From Microbacterium sp. CSI-V (GTDB lineage: Bacteria; Actinomycetota; Actinomycetes; Actinomycetales; Microbacteriaceae), in NCBI RefSeq assembly GCF_001984105.1, contig NZ_MTQM01000006.1, positions 186,001 through 250,000 on the forward strand: a stretch of DNA of 64,000 bases, in the 5' to 3' direction. The notes beneath the pieces are model-generated. The model did not search any database. It was not told the origin of the DNA and saw only the letters and a list, made by a program, of their open reading frames with translations. The translations under genes and the position numbers were made by a program. Of this stretch, positions 1 through 7,974 are shown piece by piece (the first letter of the stretch is position 1; each line of letters begins with the position of its first letter).

Positions 1-86
1 CGCCGGCCGATCTCGGCGCCCGTCAACCGCCCGTCCTCTTGCAACAGCGCGAGGATGCGTTGGTCGACGCGGTCGAGTGATTCCAT
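1..86 (-). CDS. Lrp/AsnC-family transcriptional regulator, N-terminal fragment (gene runs off the left edge)
   Basis: Only the first 28 codons are inside the window. They begin MESLDRVDQRILALLQEDGR and continue LTGAEIGR, which is the start of the AsnC-type winged helix: a D-x-x-D-x-x-I-L-x-L-L-x-x-D-G-R pattern followed by the second helix of the HTH. Proteins of this family usually have about 150 residues, with an effector-binding RAM domain after the HTH. The gene is divergent from the RBBP9-like hydrolase at 211, so the 124-bp gap probably contains its control region and it may regulate that gene. The effector cannot be judged from this fragment. Confidence 0.75.
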   Translation of the reverse strand, partial: MESLDRVDQRILALLQEDGRLTGAEIGR

Positions 87-210
87 CGTGTTCTCCCTTC
101 GGCGCTTTGCGAACGCTTGCCGGGCGTGCCGGCGGTCGATGGTCTCACCATCATGGTTCACGGGGGCGTTCGCGGAACGTCCGATCGGCGATGGAGTGAG
201 AAGGAGCAGG

Positions 211-756
211 ATGATCGGCTATGTCGTGGTGCCCGGGATCGACGGGTCGGATGACGCGCACTGGCAGTCGCGATGGGAGCAGGCCTGGGGAGAGCGGGCG
301 GTGCGGATCGAGCCGGGCTCGTGGTCGGTGCCCGAGCTCGACGACTGGGTCCAAGCGATCGAGCGCGGCGTGGGTCTCCTCGACCCGCGGGTCGACGACA
401 TCGTTCTGGTGGCGCACAGCCTGGGATGCTGGGCCGTCGCGGAATGGCTCGCCACCACCACCCGGCGACCACTCCGTGCTTTCCTCGTCGCACCGCCGGA
501 CCCGTCGGGCAGTGCCTTCCGATCGGTCGTGACGGCCAGTTTCCTCGGAGTGTCCGCACGCCCGCTGCCGAGCGCGACCGTCCTGGTCGCCAGCGTCGAC
601 GACCCGTTCTGCGACGTCGACGTGGCCCGGGAGCTCGGACGCCGGTGGGGGAGCGCGTTCGAGGCGGTTCCCGCGGGCGGCCACCTCAATTCCGCGAGCG
701 GCCTGGGGGACTGGCCGCGCGGCAAGGAGGCTCTGGCGCGGCTGATCGCGCGGTGA
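211..756 (+). CDS. RBBP9/YdeN-family serine hydrolase
   Basis: A 181-residue alpha/beta hydrolase of the small, lid-less RBBP9/YdeN type. It starts MIGYVVVPGIDGSDDAHWQS, the typical first strand and oxyanion region (G-x-x-G-S/N-x-x-x-H-W). The nucleophile is Ser70 in VAHSLG. The later SVDDPFCD and GGHLNSASG segments supply the Asp and His of the triad. ATG at 211 is chosen because it follows GAAGGAGCAGG at a suitable distance and makes the first beta strand N-terminal, as in the family; the frame stays open upstream without a better start. Substrate is unknown. It is expected to be cytoplasmic. Confidence 0.85.
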   Translation: MIGYVVVPGIDGSDDAHWQSRWEQAWGERAVRIEPGSWSVPELDDWVQAIERGVGLLDPRVDDIVLVAHSLGCWAVAEWLATTTRRPLRAFLVAPPDPSGSAFRSVVTASFLGVSARPLPSATVLVASVDDPFCDVDVARELGRRWGSAFEAVPAGGHLNSASGLGDWPRGKEALARLIAR

Positions 757-840
757 GGGGCGGATGACGCTCCCGCGGGGGAGGTGCCGCAGCGGGGGTG
801 GCGCTTCCGGTGGTGGGCGTTGCGCGTCGGGGGGTGGGCG

Positions 841-938
841 GCGTGCCTCGGCTGGCGGGCGTCGCGTGTCGCCTGGCGGGCGTCGTGCCTCGCGTGGCGG
901 GCGTCGTGCCTTGCGTGGCAGGCCTCGCGCCTCAGGCG
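841..938. repeat. Imperfect tandem repeat, 21-bp unit
   Basis: Three full 21-bp units lie at 859-879, 880-900 and 901-921 (pattern GCGTCGTGCCTCGCGTGGCGG with few changes), with degenerate partial units on both sides. The array abuts the stop codon (932-934) of the minus-strand nitrilase gene and fills most of the gap after the upstream hydrolase gene. I see no convincing coding frame of its own. Confidence 0.8.
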
Positions 939-1786
939 TCCACCGATGCTCCGGAGGTGACGGTGCCGAGCGTGCGGGGGACTCCGAGATCGTCGCGGCG
1001 GTCGGCCCACATGCGCTGGTGCTCGCGGGCGGCCGCGACGACCGCGGCATCCAGGTCGGCGATCGCCAGGCCCTCCGGAGGGGTGGACGTCGCGGGGGTG
1101 TCGCCGGGGGTCGCGGCGACCACGCCGGTGACGCGGCGGCCGAGCGGGTCGAAGACCGCGGAACCGCCGACGAAGTCGTGGGACCCGCCCGTGAGGCCGC
1201 TGAACACGACGTACATGCCGTTGTCGAGCGCGCGGGCGGCGTAGTGGAGGTCGCGGCGGTGTGCGCCGCCCGGGAAGTACGCGCCACTGTTGACGTAGAC
1301 GTCGGCACCCGCGGCGGCGGCCGCGGCAGCGTGCTCCGGGAAGTTCGCGTCGTAGCAGACCGACAGCGCGAGACGCAGGTCATTCACCACGAACGAGAAT
1401 CCGCCCTCGCCGGCGGTGAAGACGGCGCGCTCGCTGTCGTAGAGGTGCTGCTTGTCGTACGCCATGACCGGGGGCTCGCCCGGGACGACGATCACGTCGG
1501 TCAGCGTGCGGCGGTCGCCGCGGTCGAGGGCGGTGTTGAGGATCGCGACCACTCCGGTGCCGTCGACGGCGCGCTGCACGGGGGCGAGCCACGCGGGAGC
1601 GTCGGCGGAGGGGAGGGAGCCGGCGAACGCGGACTCGTCGTATCCGGTGGTGAACGCCTCGGGGAACACGACGACGTCCGCGCCCCGCTCGGCGGCGCGT
1701 TCGATCCACGTCGCCGCGCTCGACAGGTTGGCCGCGATGTCGCCGGGCGTCGCCTCGGCTTGGACGGTGGCGATGCGGACGGTCAC
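932..1786 (-). CDS. Carbon-nitrogen hydrolase (nitrilase superfamily)
   Basis: A 284-residue protein with the complete nitrilase-superfamily triad: Glu43 in VVFPEAF, Lys112 in AYDKQHLYDS and Cys144 in LSVCYDANFP. The spacing and the CYDxxFPE signature fit amide hydrolases of the omega-amidase, beta-ureidopropionase or aliphatic amidase type rather than true nitrilases. It is probably cytoplasmic and hydrolyses a small amide. The GTG start at 1786 has GAGAAT six bases upstream, a possible leaderless -10 box. The gene stands alone between repeat-filled spacers, so context gives no pathway. Confidence 0.88.
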   Translation of the reverse strand: MTVRIATVQAEATPGDIAANLSSAATWIERAAERGADVVVFPEAFTTGYDESAFAGSLPSADAPAWLAPVQRAVDGTGVVAILNTALDRGDRRTLTDVIVVPGEPPVMAYDKQHLYDSERAVFTAGEGGFSFVVNDLRLALSVCYDANFPEHAAAAAAAGADVYVNSGAYFPGGAHRRDLHYAARALDNGMYVVFSGLTGGSHDFVGGSAVFDPLGRRVTGVVAATPGDTPATSTPPEGLAIADLDAAVVAAAREHQRMWADRRDDLGVPRTLGTVTSGASVDA

Positions 1787-1831
1787 CGACGAATTCTCGC
1801 AGGTACGTCGGCGCTGGTGGGTGCCTCGATG

Positions 1832-1995
1832 CGGGATCGGATCGCTGGAGCGGGGCGGGTGCCGCAGAGCGGGATTGGAGGGGCGGAGCGGGGTCGGGGC
1901 CGCAGTGCCGGATTGGAGCGCCGGAGCGGGCTGAGGGCCGTAGTGCGGGATCGGAGCGCTGAAGCGGGGTCGGGGCCGCAGTGCCGTATTGGGTC
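1832..1995. repeat. Imperfect tandem repeat, 38-bp unit, four copies
   Basis: Four consecutive 38-bp units start at 1832, 1870, 1908 and 1946, each opening CGGGAT(C/T)GGA or CCGGATTGGA and ending GGGCCGCAGTG or a variant. A truncated fifth unit follows. The unit length is not a multiple of three, which argues against a protein-coding repeat. The array lies between the start of the nitrilase gene and the stop of the GNAT gene. Confidence 0.85.
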
Positions 1996-2019
1996 AGCGG
2001 GCGGGAGGCGGCCCGGTGC

Positions 2020-2559
2020 TCAGCGGATCAGCCGCACGGTTCGGGGGATCGGCCCGAACGATGACTCCGCGCCGTCGGGCCGGAACCCGTTGCGGCGGTA
2101 GAACGCGTGCGCCCGGGGATTGTCGGCGGCGACCCACAGGGACGCGGGCCGGTCACCCAGAGTCGCGTGGAGGAGCGCTTGACCGACGCCCGATCCGTGG
2201 GCGCTTTCAAGGACGTAGAGCATCGCGAGTTCCTCGGGGCGGACGGCATCCGATTCCGTCGACGGCGTCGTCGACGCGAACCCGACGATTCCCTCGGGAC
2301 CTTCGGCGACGATCGTCGACGTTCCGGCCTCGCGCAGAGTGGCCTCCCACACGGCGATGCGACGGTCGACGCTGAACCACGGGTTGGTGTCGGGGTCGTC
2401 GACGAACCTCCCGTACGTCTCCCGCCAGGATGCCGCGTGAACGCGGGCGATCGCGGGGGCGTCGGCGGGCCGTGCGGGGCGCAGCGCCCAGGCGCCCGGG
2501 GCGTCCGGGGCACGCGAGGCCGGTGAACCGGGCGGCGAGGACTCGGTCGGCACGTCCAT
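2020..2559 (-). CDS. GNAT-family N-acetyltransferase
   Basis: A 179-residue acetyltransferase. The N-terminal part WALRPARPADAPAIARVHAA is the first strand and helix of the GNAT fold. The acetyl-CoA binding motif appears in LAMLYVLESAHGSGVGQALL (Q/R-x-x-G-x-G/A region), followed by WVAADNPRAHAFYRRNGFRP, the conserved C-terminal strand and helix. It transfers an acetyl group to an unidentified amine. The ATG at 2559 is supported by TACGCT exactly six bases upstream, the leaderless promoter spacing used by many genes here. The frame is open much further upstream, but that extension is Arg/Pro-rich shadow sequence. Confidence 0.87.
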   Translation of the reverse strand: MDVPTESSPPGSPASRAPDAPGAWALRPARPADAPAIARVHAASWRETYGRFVDDPDTNPWFSVDRRIAVWEATLREAGTSTIVAEGPEGIVGFASTTPSTESDAVRPEELAMLYVLESAHGSGVGQALLHATLGDRPASLWVAADNPRAHAFYRRNGFRPDGAESSFGPIPRTVRLIR

Positions 2560-2579
2560 GGGGGGAGCGTACCGGGCGC

Positions 2580-2935
2580 CGCGGAGGCAGTCCGGGATGC
2601 GGGCCGTTCTCGGTGCGGGGCGTCCCGCGTGCGGCGGCACGGGACGACGGTCGTCCTGGGTGCGGGGCGCCCCGGCTGCTGGTCGTTCGGGATGCGGCTT
2701 CACGGGACGACGAGGTTCCCGCGTGCGGACGCACGAGACGACGAGGTTCCCGCGTGCGGCCGCACGAGACGACTGTCGTCCTGGGCGCGGGGCGCCCCGA
2801 CTTCGGGTGGTCCTGGATGCCGTTCGTCCTCGCCGCCGGTTGTCCGGGGTGCGGGTCGTTCCCGGTGCGGGTCGTCCGGGTGCCGATCGTCCGGGATGCC
2901 GGTCGGACGGTGTGCTCGCCCGCTCGGCGCGGTTC
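2580..2935. repeat. GC-rich repeat mosaic including a 31-bp direct tandem repeat; gap without a gene
   Basis: This 380-bp gap holds no convincing gene. It includes two adjacent 31-bp units at 2707-2737 and 2738-2768 with one mismatch (ACGACGAGGTTCCCGCGTGC followed by GGxCGCACGAG), two copies of GTCGTCCTGGG(T/C)GCGGGGCG, and many short GTGCGGGTCGTCC-type runs. The frames are open only because the composition is extreme. The array begins directly after the stop codon of the HNH gene. Confidence 0.75.
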
Positions 2936-2939
2936 CGGG

Positions 2940-4409
2940 CTAGAACGGCGGTGGGTCGGGGTCGATGTGCGCGCCGAGCGGGGTCGTCCATGACAGGCCG
3001 CCGGTGTCGGGGTCGCGGCCAGCGGCCCAGCGACTTTCGTGGCGGAGGCGATGGTGGTGGCGGCACTCGGGATCGAGGTTGTCGTCGTCGGTCGTGCCGC
3101 CCTCGCTCCAGGCATGCAGATGATCGAGGTCGCACTCCCGGGTCGGGCGGGCGCAGCCGGGGAAGGCACACGTCGGCGACGTGAGCCCGAGCCAGCGGCG
3201 CAGTGCGGTGGGCGCCCGGTAGGTGGTGCGGTCGAGGGCGACGGGCGCGCCGGTGATCGGGTGGGTGAGCACGCGGATCCACGACGTCGCTTCGCCCGCC
3301 AGCCGCCGGGCGGTCTCGAGGTCGATCGGGCCGTATCCGTCGAGGATCGCGGGAGCGTCGTCGACGCCGAGCAGGGTCAGAGCCGGGATGGTGACGACGA
3401 TGCCCGGACGGGCGGGAGCCGGGCCCGCGCTCGACGCGCGGACCCGCGATCCCCCTGTCGCGGTCTCGAGGTCGGCTGCGGCTTCCGCCGGTCGTGCCTC
3501 GGTGAGGAGGTCGGCGAACGCATCGGCGCGAAGTTGAGCGAGCGTGCGCGTTTCGTCGTCGGCGGTCGCGAGGTGTCGCGCGGCGCGGTCGACCCGCGTC
3601 ATCGCCGCTGCGGCGCGGTCGGCGGGAAGGAAGGCGGTGAGCGTGGCCATGCCGTCGAGCTCGGCCGTCATCCAGACACCCCGGTCGCCGCGGGCGCGAT
3701 CGTGGCGCGTCGCGAGGGACTCGGCGTGGACACGTTCCCGCAGGGTTCGCGCCGAGGTGGCGAACCGGGCGGGCGCGAGCCTCAGCGCCCGGTCGAGGGC
3801 GCCGGTGTCGAACGCGACCCACGAGTCGCGATCCGCCGGGAGAGTGGCGGCCAGCCGCGCGGTCTCGACGGCGTGGCGCTCGGACACACGGCCCCCGGAG
3901 AACTCTGCCCACATTCGCGGGCATCGCTCGCGGAGCACGGTCGCGTGCGCAGCGCGCGTGCGCACGGTCTGCTCCGCCAGACGAAGGCGGACCGCCATCT
4001 CGGCCACCGCGGCGCGCTCGGCCATGTCGAGGCGATCGCGGCGGACGGCGGCGGCCGTGCGGCCCCGGGGGTCGTGCCACAGGCCGTCGAGAGTCGGGTC
4101 GGGACCGACCCACACCGCGGGGTCATCGAGCGCGTCCTGCAGCACGCGGAGGATCAGGTCGTACTCTGCGGCGGCGGCCCTGTGCCGTGCGGTGGACGAG
4201 TCCTCGAGGCGGTCGAGGAGCGAGGCCGGTCCGTGCGACGGCTCGCCGTCAGGGGCGGCGCCCAGGGGATCGTCTTCGTCGACCAGCCCGAGCGTGATCG
4301 CCCAGGCGGAATCCGCGTCGGAACGCAGGGTGTCCTCGTCGGGCCAGGGCGCCTCGTCACTGCGAACGGTCGCGCTTGACCGATCGGCTGCGGGAGGCGG
4401 GAAGTCCAT
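2940..4409 (-). CDS. DUF222 / HNH endonuclease-domain protein (13E12-repeat-like family)
   Basis: A 489-residue protein with the two-part design common in actinobacteria. There is a long N-terminal alpha-helical DUF222 region rich in Ala and Arg (residues about 60-320) and a C-terminal HNH nuclease module near residues 420-465: CAFPGC, then CDLDHLHAWSEGGTTDDDNL, then CRHHHRLRH. The cysteines and histidines would bind zinc and the catalytic metal. Such genes often occur in many copies per genome, and their role is poorly understood. The ATG at 4409 is preceded at six bases by TAGCGT, consistent with a leaderless transcript. No methylase or toxin-antitoxin partner lies nearby. Confidence 0.9.
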   Translation of the reverse strand: MDFPPPAADRSSATVRSDEAPWPDEDTLRSDADSAWAITLGLVDEDDPLGAAPDGEPSHGPASLLDRLEDSSTARHRAAAAEYDLILRVLQDALDDPAVWVGPDPTLDGLWHDPRGRTAAAVRRDRLDMAERAAVAEMAVRLRLAEQTVRTRAAHATVLRERCPRMWAEFSGGRVSERHAVETARLAATLPADRDSWVAFDTGALDRALRLAPARFATSARTLRERVHAESLATRHDRARGDRGVWMTAELDGMATLTAFLPADRAAAAMTRVDRAARHLATADDETRTLAQLRADAFADLLTEARPAEAAADLETATGGSRVRASSAGPAPARPGIVVTIPALTLLGVDDAPAILDGYGPIDLETARRLAGEATSWIRVLTHPITGAPVALDRTTYRAPTALRRWLGLTSPTCAFPGCARPTRECDLDHLHAWSEGGTTDDDNLDPECRHHHRLRHESRWAAGRDPDTGGLSWTTPLGAHIDPDPPPF

Positions 4410-4558
4410 GAACCAACGCTAGCCAGGGCCTCCGACATCGCTCGTGGGAGGTCCCAGCCCGTCATCGACCACCGCCCGTGGCCGGTCGTCGTGGGCCGCC
4501 GGTCGCCACCGGCCGCCGGTCACCGTCGGTGGCCGGTCGTCGCGACACTCGCCGCGCG

Positions 4559-5293
4559 TCAGCGGATCGGCCATGCCCCGTCGAGCGGGGGAGCCGTGGC
4601 ATCCAGTCGCCCGATCTTCACGAAGTACTCGGTGAGGCTCGCCGCCTGCGCGCGCGCCCACGCGATCTGGCGCGTGTGCAGCTCGTCGAGGGTCGGTGGC
4701 AGCCAGGCCGCGTAGCGTTCGGCGAGGGCCAGGGCCAGGCGCCCCGCGGCGACGGCGTCGGCGCACGCCTCGTGAGCCGCCTCGAGCGGCACGGCGTAGT
4801 GCGCCGCGACGTGGGTGAGCGTGCGCTTGCCGCGGCGGTAGCGGTCGTAGGTCTTGTCGACGACGAGAGGATCGATCACCGGCGACGGGGCGTCGATCGG
4901 CGCGACACCGTGGCGCAGCGCCTCGTGCTTGAGCAGCGAGAAGTCGAACGGCGCGTTGTACGCGACCACCGGGATGCCCGCGTCGAACAGGGCCCGCAGC
5001 GCTTCGACGACCTGCGACACGACCTCCGCGGCGGGCGCTCCTTCGGCGCGGGCGTGGGCCGTGGTGACACCGTGGATCGCCGCGGCGCCGGCGGGGATCT
5101 CGACGCCGGGGTCGGCGAGCCAGTCGCGCGCGTCGATGATGTGGCCGTCCGCGTCGAGCACGCCCACGTGCGCCGTCACGATCCGGTCGGTGCGGACGTC
5201 GACGCCCGTGGTCTCGAGGTCGAACACGCCGACGACGCGCGCCCACTCGGGCGTCTGGAACAGAGGGAGCGGCTCGGCCTGCCACGTGGTCAT
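4559..5293 (-). CDS. DnaQ-like 3'-5' exonuclease (DEDDh family)
   Basis: A 244-residue stand-alone exonuclease related to the DNA polymerase III epsilon subunit. Motif I is FDLETTG (Asp25, Glu27), motif II is YNAPFDFSLL, and motif III is HEACADAVA with the His that defines DEDDh enzymes. The C-terminal tail after residue 195 contains LDELHTRQIAWARAQAASL, a segment often seen in actinobacterial exonucleases of this type. It removes 3' nucleotides from DNA or RNA; whether it proofreads for a replicative polymerase cannot be told. TACTGT lies six bases before the ATG. It is divergent from the alpha/beta hydrolase at 5382. Confidence 0.88.
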   Translation of the reverse strand: MTTWQAEPLPLFQTPEWARVVGVFDLETTGVDVRTDRIVTAHVGVLDADGHIIDARDWLADPGVEIPAGAAAIHGVTTAHARAEGAPAAEVVSQVVEALRALFDAGIPVVAYNAPFDFSLLKHEALRHGVAPIDAPSPVIDPLVVDKTYDRYRRGKRTLTHVAAHYAVPLEAAHEACADAVAAGRLALALAERYAAWLPPTLDELHTRQIAWARAQAASLTEYFVKIGRLDATAPPLDGAWPIR

Positions 5294-5381
5294 GCGCTCA
5301 CAGTAGATCGGGGCTCCGACACGACCGCCGAGGCGCTCCGCGGCTGGGCCGGAGCGAACGCGTGCCGCCTAGACTCGACGG

Positions 5382-6257
5382 ATGCCGAACCCCTACGCCC
5401 CGCTCCTGGCCGAGATCCCGGTCGAGCGCGGAACGGCCGACGTGCTCGGCGGGGCGACGGCCTACTGGACCTACGGCGACGCCGCCGATCCGATCACGAT
5501 CGTCGCCGTGCACGGGTTCCGCGGCGAGCACCACGGACTCGAGCCCGTGGTGGCGCATCTGCCCGGCATCCGGGTCATCTCTCCCGACCTGCCCGGCTTC
5601 GGCGAGACGCCCCCGCTCCCCGGGCGCACGCACGACCTCGACGCGTACGCCGCGTGGCTGCGGGCGTTCGTCGAGTCGGTCGCACCGGGCGCGATCGTGC
5701 TCGGGCATTCGTTCGGCTCGATCGTGGCTTCCGCGGCCGTGGCGGGCGGGCTCGCCACGCCCCGGCTGATCCTCGTCAACCCGATCGGCGCCCCCGCGCT
5801 CGAGGGGCCCCGCGGCGTGCTCACGCGCCTCGCCGTCTTCTACTACCTCGCCGGCGCGCGGCTCCCGCGCGCCCTCGGCGACGCACTGCTGCGCAACGGC
5901 ATGATCGTGCGGGTGATGAGCAACGCCATGGCCAAGACCCGCGATCCGCACCTGCGCCGGTTCGTGCACGAACAGCACGACGCGTACTTCTCGCGATTCG
6001 CCGACCGCGACGTGCTCCACGACGCGTTCGTCACCAGCGTCTCGCACGACGTGCGCGAGTTCGCGCCCCGCATCGCGCAACCGACCCTCCTGATCGCGGC
6101 CGAGAAGGACGACATCACCCCCATCGAGGCGGAACGTCACCTCGCCACGCTCTTCCCGGATGCCGAACTGGTCGAGATCCCCGACGTCGGCCACCTGATC
6201 CACTACGAGACGCCCGCCGCCGCGGCATCCGCGATCCGAGGGTTCCTGGAGCGCTGA
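5382..6257 (+). CDS. Alpha/beta-fold hydrolase
   Basis: A 291-residue hydrolase with the classic layout. The oxyanion strand is VAVHGFRGEH, the nucleophile is Ser110 in LGHSFGS, the acid is in AAEKDDITP and the histidine is in IPDVGHLIHYE near the C-terminus. A cap domain spans roughly residues 135-215. The sequence resembles epoxide hydrolases, haloalkane dehalogenases and C-C hydrolases in general shape, but no feature fixes the substrate. The ATG at 5382 follows TAGACT (5370-5375) by six bases, so the message is probably leaderless. Confidence 0.87.
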   Translation: MPNPYAPLLAEIPVERGTADVLGGATAYWTYGDAADPITIVAVHGFRGEHHGLEPVVAHLPGIRVISPDLPGFGETPPLPGRTHDLDAYAAWLRAFVESVAPGAIVLGHSFGSIVASAAVAGGLATPRLILVNPIGAPALEGPRGVLTRLAVFYYLAGARLPRALGDALLRNGMIVRVMSNAMAKTRDPHLRRFVHEQHDAYFSRFADRDVLHDAFVTSVSHDVREFAPRIAQPTLLIAAEKDDITPIEAERHLATLFPDAELVEIPDVGHLIHYETPAAAASAIRGFLER

Positions 6258-6279
6258 GCCCGCGGATCCGGTCGCGGTG

Positions 6280-6840
6280 TCAGGCGGGCTGATCCGCCTT
6301 ACGTCGTCGGTAGGCGTTCACGTTCATGCGGTTGCCGCAGTTGCCGGCGTCGCAGTAGCGCTTCGAGCCGTTCTTCGAGAAGTCGACGTAGACGCCGCTG
6401 CAGTCGTCGGCGTCGCACACGCGGACGCGGGCGTACTCGTCGGCGCGGATCACGTCGACGAACGCCATCGCCGCCTCGACGAGCATGCGCTGAGCGAGGG
6501 CGTCCGCGGGGTCGGAGGCGTGGATGTGCCAGTCGAAGTCGTCGTGCCGCACCAGCTGGGGCAGCGCCTTCCCGTCGCGGAGCATCGCATTTACCAGCGG
6601 CACGGCCTCGTCGCGGTCGACCGTCCACAGTTCGTAGATCCGGGGGCGGATGCCACGGACCGCCGCCAATTCCCGGGCGTCGCGCGTGCGCGAGCCGGTG
6701 TAGGCGTGGCGGGTCGCGAAGTCGTCGAGCTGGTCGGGCGACACGAGCGTGTCGACCCCCGTGGTGTCGGTGTGGGGGAGCGTGTTCACGAGCTCGACCG
6801 TGGCGCGGAGGACGAGCTCGGTGTCACGAATGAAGACCAT
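6280..6840 (-). CDS. CGNR zinc-finger protein (ABATE domain), probable transcriptional regulator
   Basis: A 186-residue protein ending in a CGNR zinc finger: CDADDC, about 20 residues, then CDAGNCGNRMNVNAYRRRK. The N-terminal two thirds match the ABATE domain that usually accompanies it. This family is thought to bind DNA as a stress-linked regulator, though few members have been studied. It is divergent from an EamA transporter, and the 72-bp gap holds three copies of ACTCnTGACAG, which makes autoregulation and control of the exporter plausible. The ATG at 6840 is the only good start before the zinc-finger frame. Confidence 0.85.
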   Translation of the reverse strand: MVFIRDTELVLRATVELVNTLPHTDTTGVDTLVSPDQLDDFATRHAYTGSRTRDARELAAVRGIRPRIYELWTVDRDEAVPLVNAMLRDGKALPQLVRHDDFDWHIHASDPADALAQRMLVEAAMAFVDVIRADEYARVRVCDADDCSGVYVDFSKNGSKRYCDAGNCGNRMNVNAYRRRKADQPA

Positions 6841-6841
6841 G

Positions 6842-6902
6842 TTGACTCCTGACAGGCGAAGGCTCTACTGTCACGAGTGTAAACGTACTTGACTCATGAC
6901 AG
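6842..6902 (+). promoter_or_regulatory. Promoter and triple operator-like motif between CGNR regulator and EamA exporter
   Basis: For the exporter, TTGACT (6842-6847) and TACTGT (6866-6871) are 18 bp apart, a plausible sigma-70 promoter. The motif ACTCnTGACAG occurs three times: 6845-6855 on plus, 6868-6878 on minus, and 6892-6902 on plus. Their centres are 23 and 24 bp apart, close to two helical turns, and they overlap the -35 box, the -10 box and the leader. This is what a repressor-binding region would look like, although binding is inferred only. Confidence 0.6.
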
Positions 6903-6912
6903 CGGGCTTTGC

Positions 6913-7905
6913 ATGACTACTTCCTCCGCCACCCTCCCACGTCCGACCCACCGGGCGTCGGGTGCCGTCACCGGACTCGCGATCGCGGTCGCCTCGGCGC
7001 TGTCGTTCTCCTCCAGCGGACCCTTCGTCAAACCCCTCCTCGAGGGCGGGTGGTCGCTCGGCGCGGTCCTGCTGGTGCGCATGGGGCTGGCATCCCTGCT
7101 GCTTTCCCCCGCGCTCATCCGTGCCGTGCGGCGCCAGCCCGGATTCGTGCGTCGCCACGGCCTGCTCATCCTCGCGTTCGGTCTGACCGCGGTGGCCGGC
7201 TGCCAGCTCTTCTACTTCGCGGCGATGCAGCGCATGCCCGTCGCGGTGGCCCTGCTCATCCAGTACATCGCGCCGGTTCTGCTCGTCGCGGCGGTGTGGG
7301 TGCGCACCCGCCGGGCGCCCTCGAAGCTCGTCATGATCGGATCGGTCGTGGCGATGGTCGGGCTCGTGCTCGTCGTCGACATCAGCGGCGCCCGGTTCGA
7401 CCTCCTCGGGACCCTCTTCGCCCTGTGCGCCGCGGCGTGCACGGCCGTGTACTTCGTGATCGCCGCCCGGGCGGGCGACGAGCTCCCACCGCTCGCGCTC
7501 GCGGCCGGCGGTCTCGTCGTCGGGACGATCGTCATGGCCGTCCTCGTTGCCACCGGGGTGCTGCCGTTCGCGGCGCCCGCGATCACCGTGTCGATGCTCG
7601 GCATGGAGGTGCCCGGCATCATCCCCCTGCTGTGGGTCGGCTGCGTCGCCACGACGCTCGGCTACGCGCTCGGCGTCATCGCCGTTCCGCTCATCGGGTC
7701 GCGGGTCGCGTCGTTCGTCGGCCTCAGCGAAGTGCTGTTCGCCCTCGGGTTCGCGTGGCTGCTGCTCGGCGAGACCCCCGCGCTCGTGCAGTTCATCGGG
7801 GGAGCGGTGCTCCTCGCCGGCGTCGTGCTCGTGCGGATGGATGCCGGTGACCCGGTGGAACAGCGGACCGAGACCGCGACCATCCCGGTGGTGCCGTCGC
7901 CGTAG
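6913..7905 (+). CDS. EamA/DMT-family transporter
   Basis: A 330-residue inner-membrane protein of the drug/metabolite transporter superfamily with ten predicted hydrophobic segments in two EamA repeats. Examples are TGLAIAVASALSFSSSGP, LILAFGLTAVAGCQLFYFAA, VALLIQYIAPVLLVAAVWV and VASFVGLSEVLFALGFAWLL. The second repeat ends in the typical LLGE motif before the last helix. It probably exports an amino acid, a metabolite or a toxic compound. ATG 6913 is preferred; an in-frame TTG at 6889 would add eight residues. Control by the divergent CGNR protein is likely from the shared motif in the gap. Confidence 0.88.
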   Translation: MTTSSATLPRPTHRASGAVTGLAIAVASALSFSSSGPFVKPLLEGGWSLGAVLLVRMGLASLLLSPALIRAVRRQPGFVRRHGLLILAFGLTAVAGCQLFYFAAMQRMPVAVALLIQYIAPVLLVAAVWVRTRRAPSKLVMIGSVVAMVGLVLVVDISGARFDLLGTLFALCAAACTAVYFVIAARAGDELPPLALAAGGLVVGTIVMAVLVATGVLPFAAPAITVSMLGMEVPGIIPLLWVGCVATTLGYALGVIAVPLIGSRVASFVGLSEVLFALGFAWLLLGETPALVQFIGGAVLLAGVVLVRMDAGDPVEQRTETATIPVVPSP

Positions 7906-7974
7906 ACGGGATCGGGGCATCGGCCGTAGCCGCGTCGCCCGCGCCCGCCGCGAGCCGCGGGCGGTCGACGGGCC

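Noticed and set aside
841..2935. Tandem repeats considered as a CRISPR array
   Set aside because: Units are contiguous or imperfect, without unique spacers of constant length, and no cas genes are present.
2560..4113. A continuous minus-strand frame joining the GNAT gene to sequence inside the HNH gene
   Set aside because: The added part is Arg/Pro-rich shadow and repeat sequence; ATG 2559 has a leaderless promoter and fits the GNAT fold.
2940..4409. HNH nuclease considered as part of a defence system or homing element
   Set aside because: It belongs to the widespread DUF222-HNH actinobacterial family, with no partner gene, no split host gene and no mobile-element ends.
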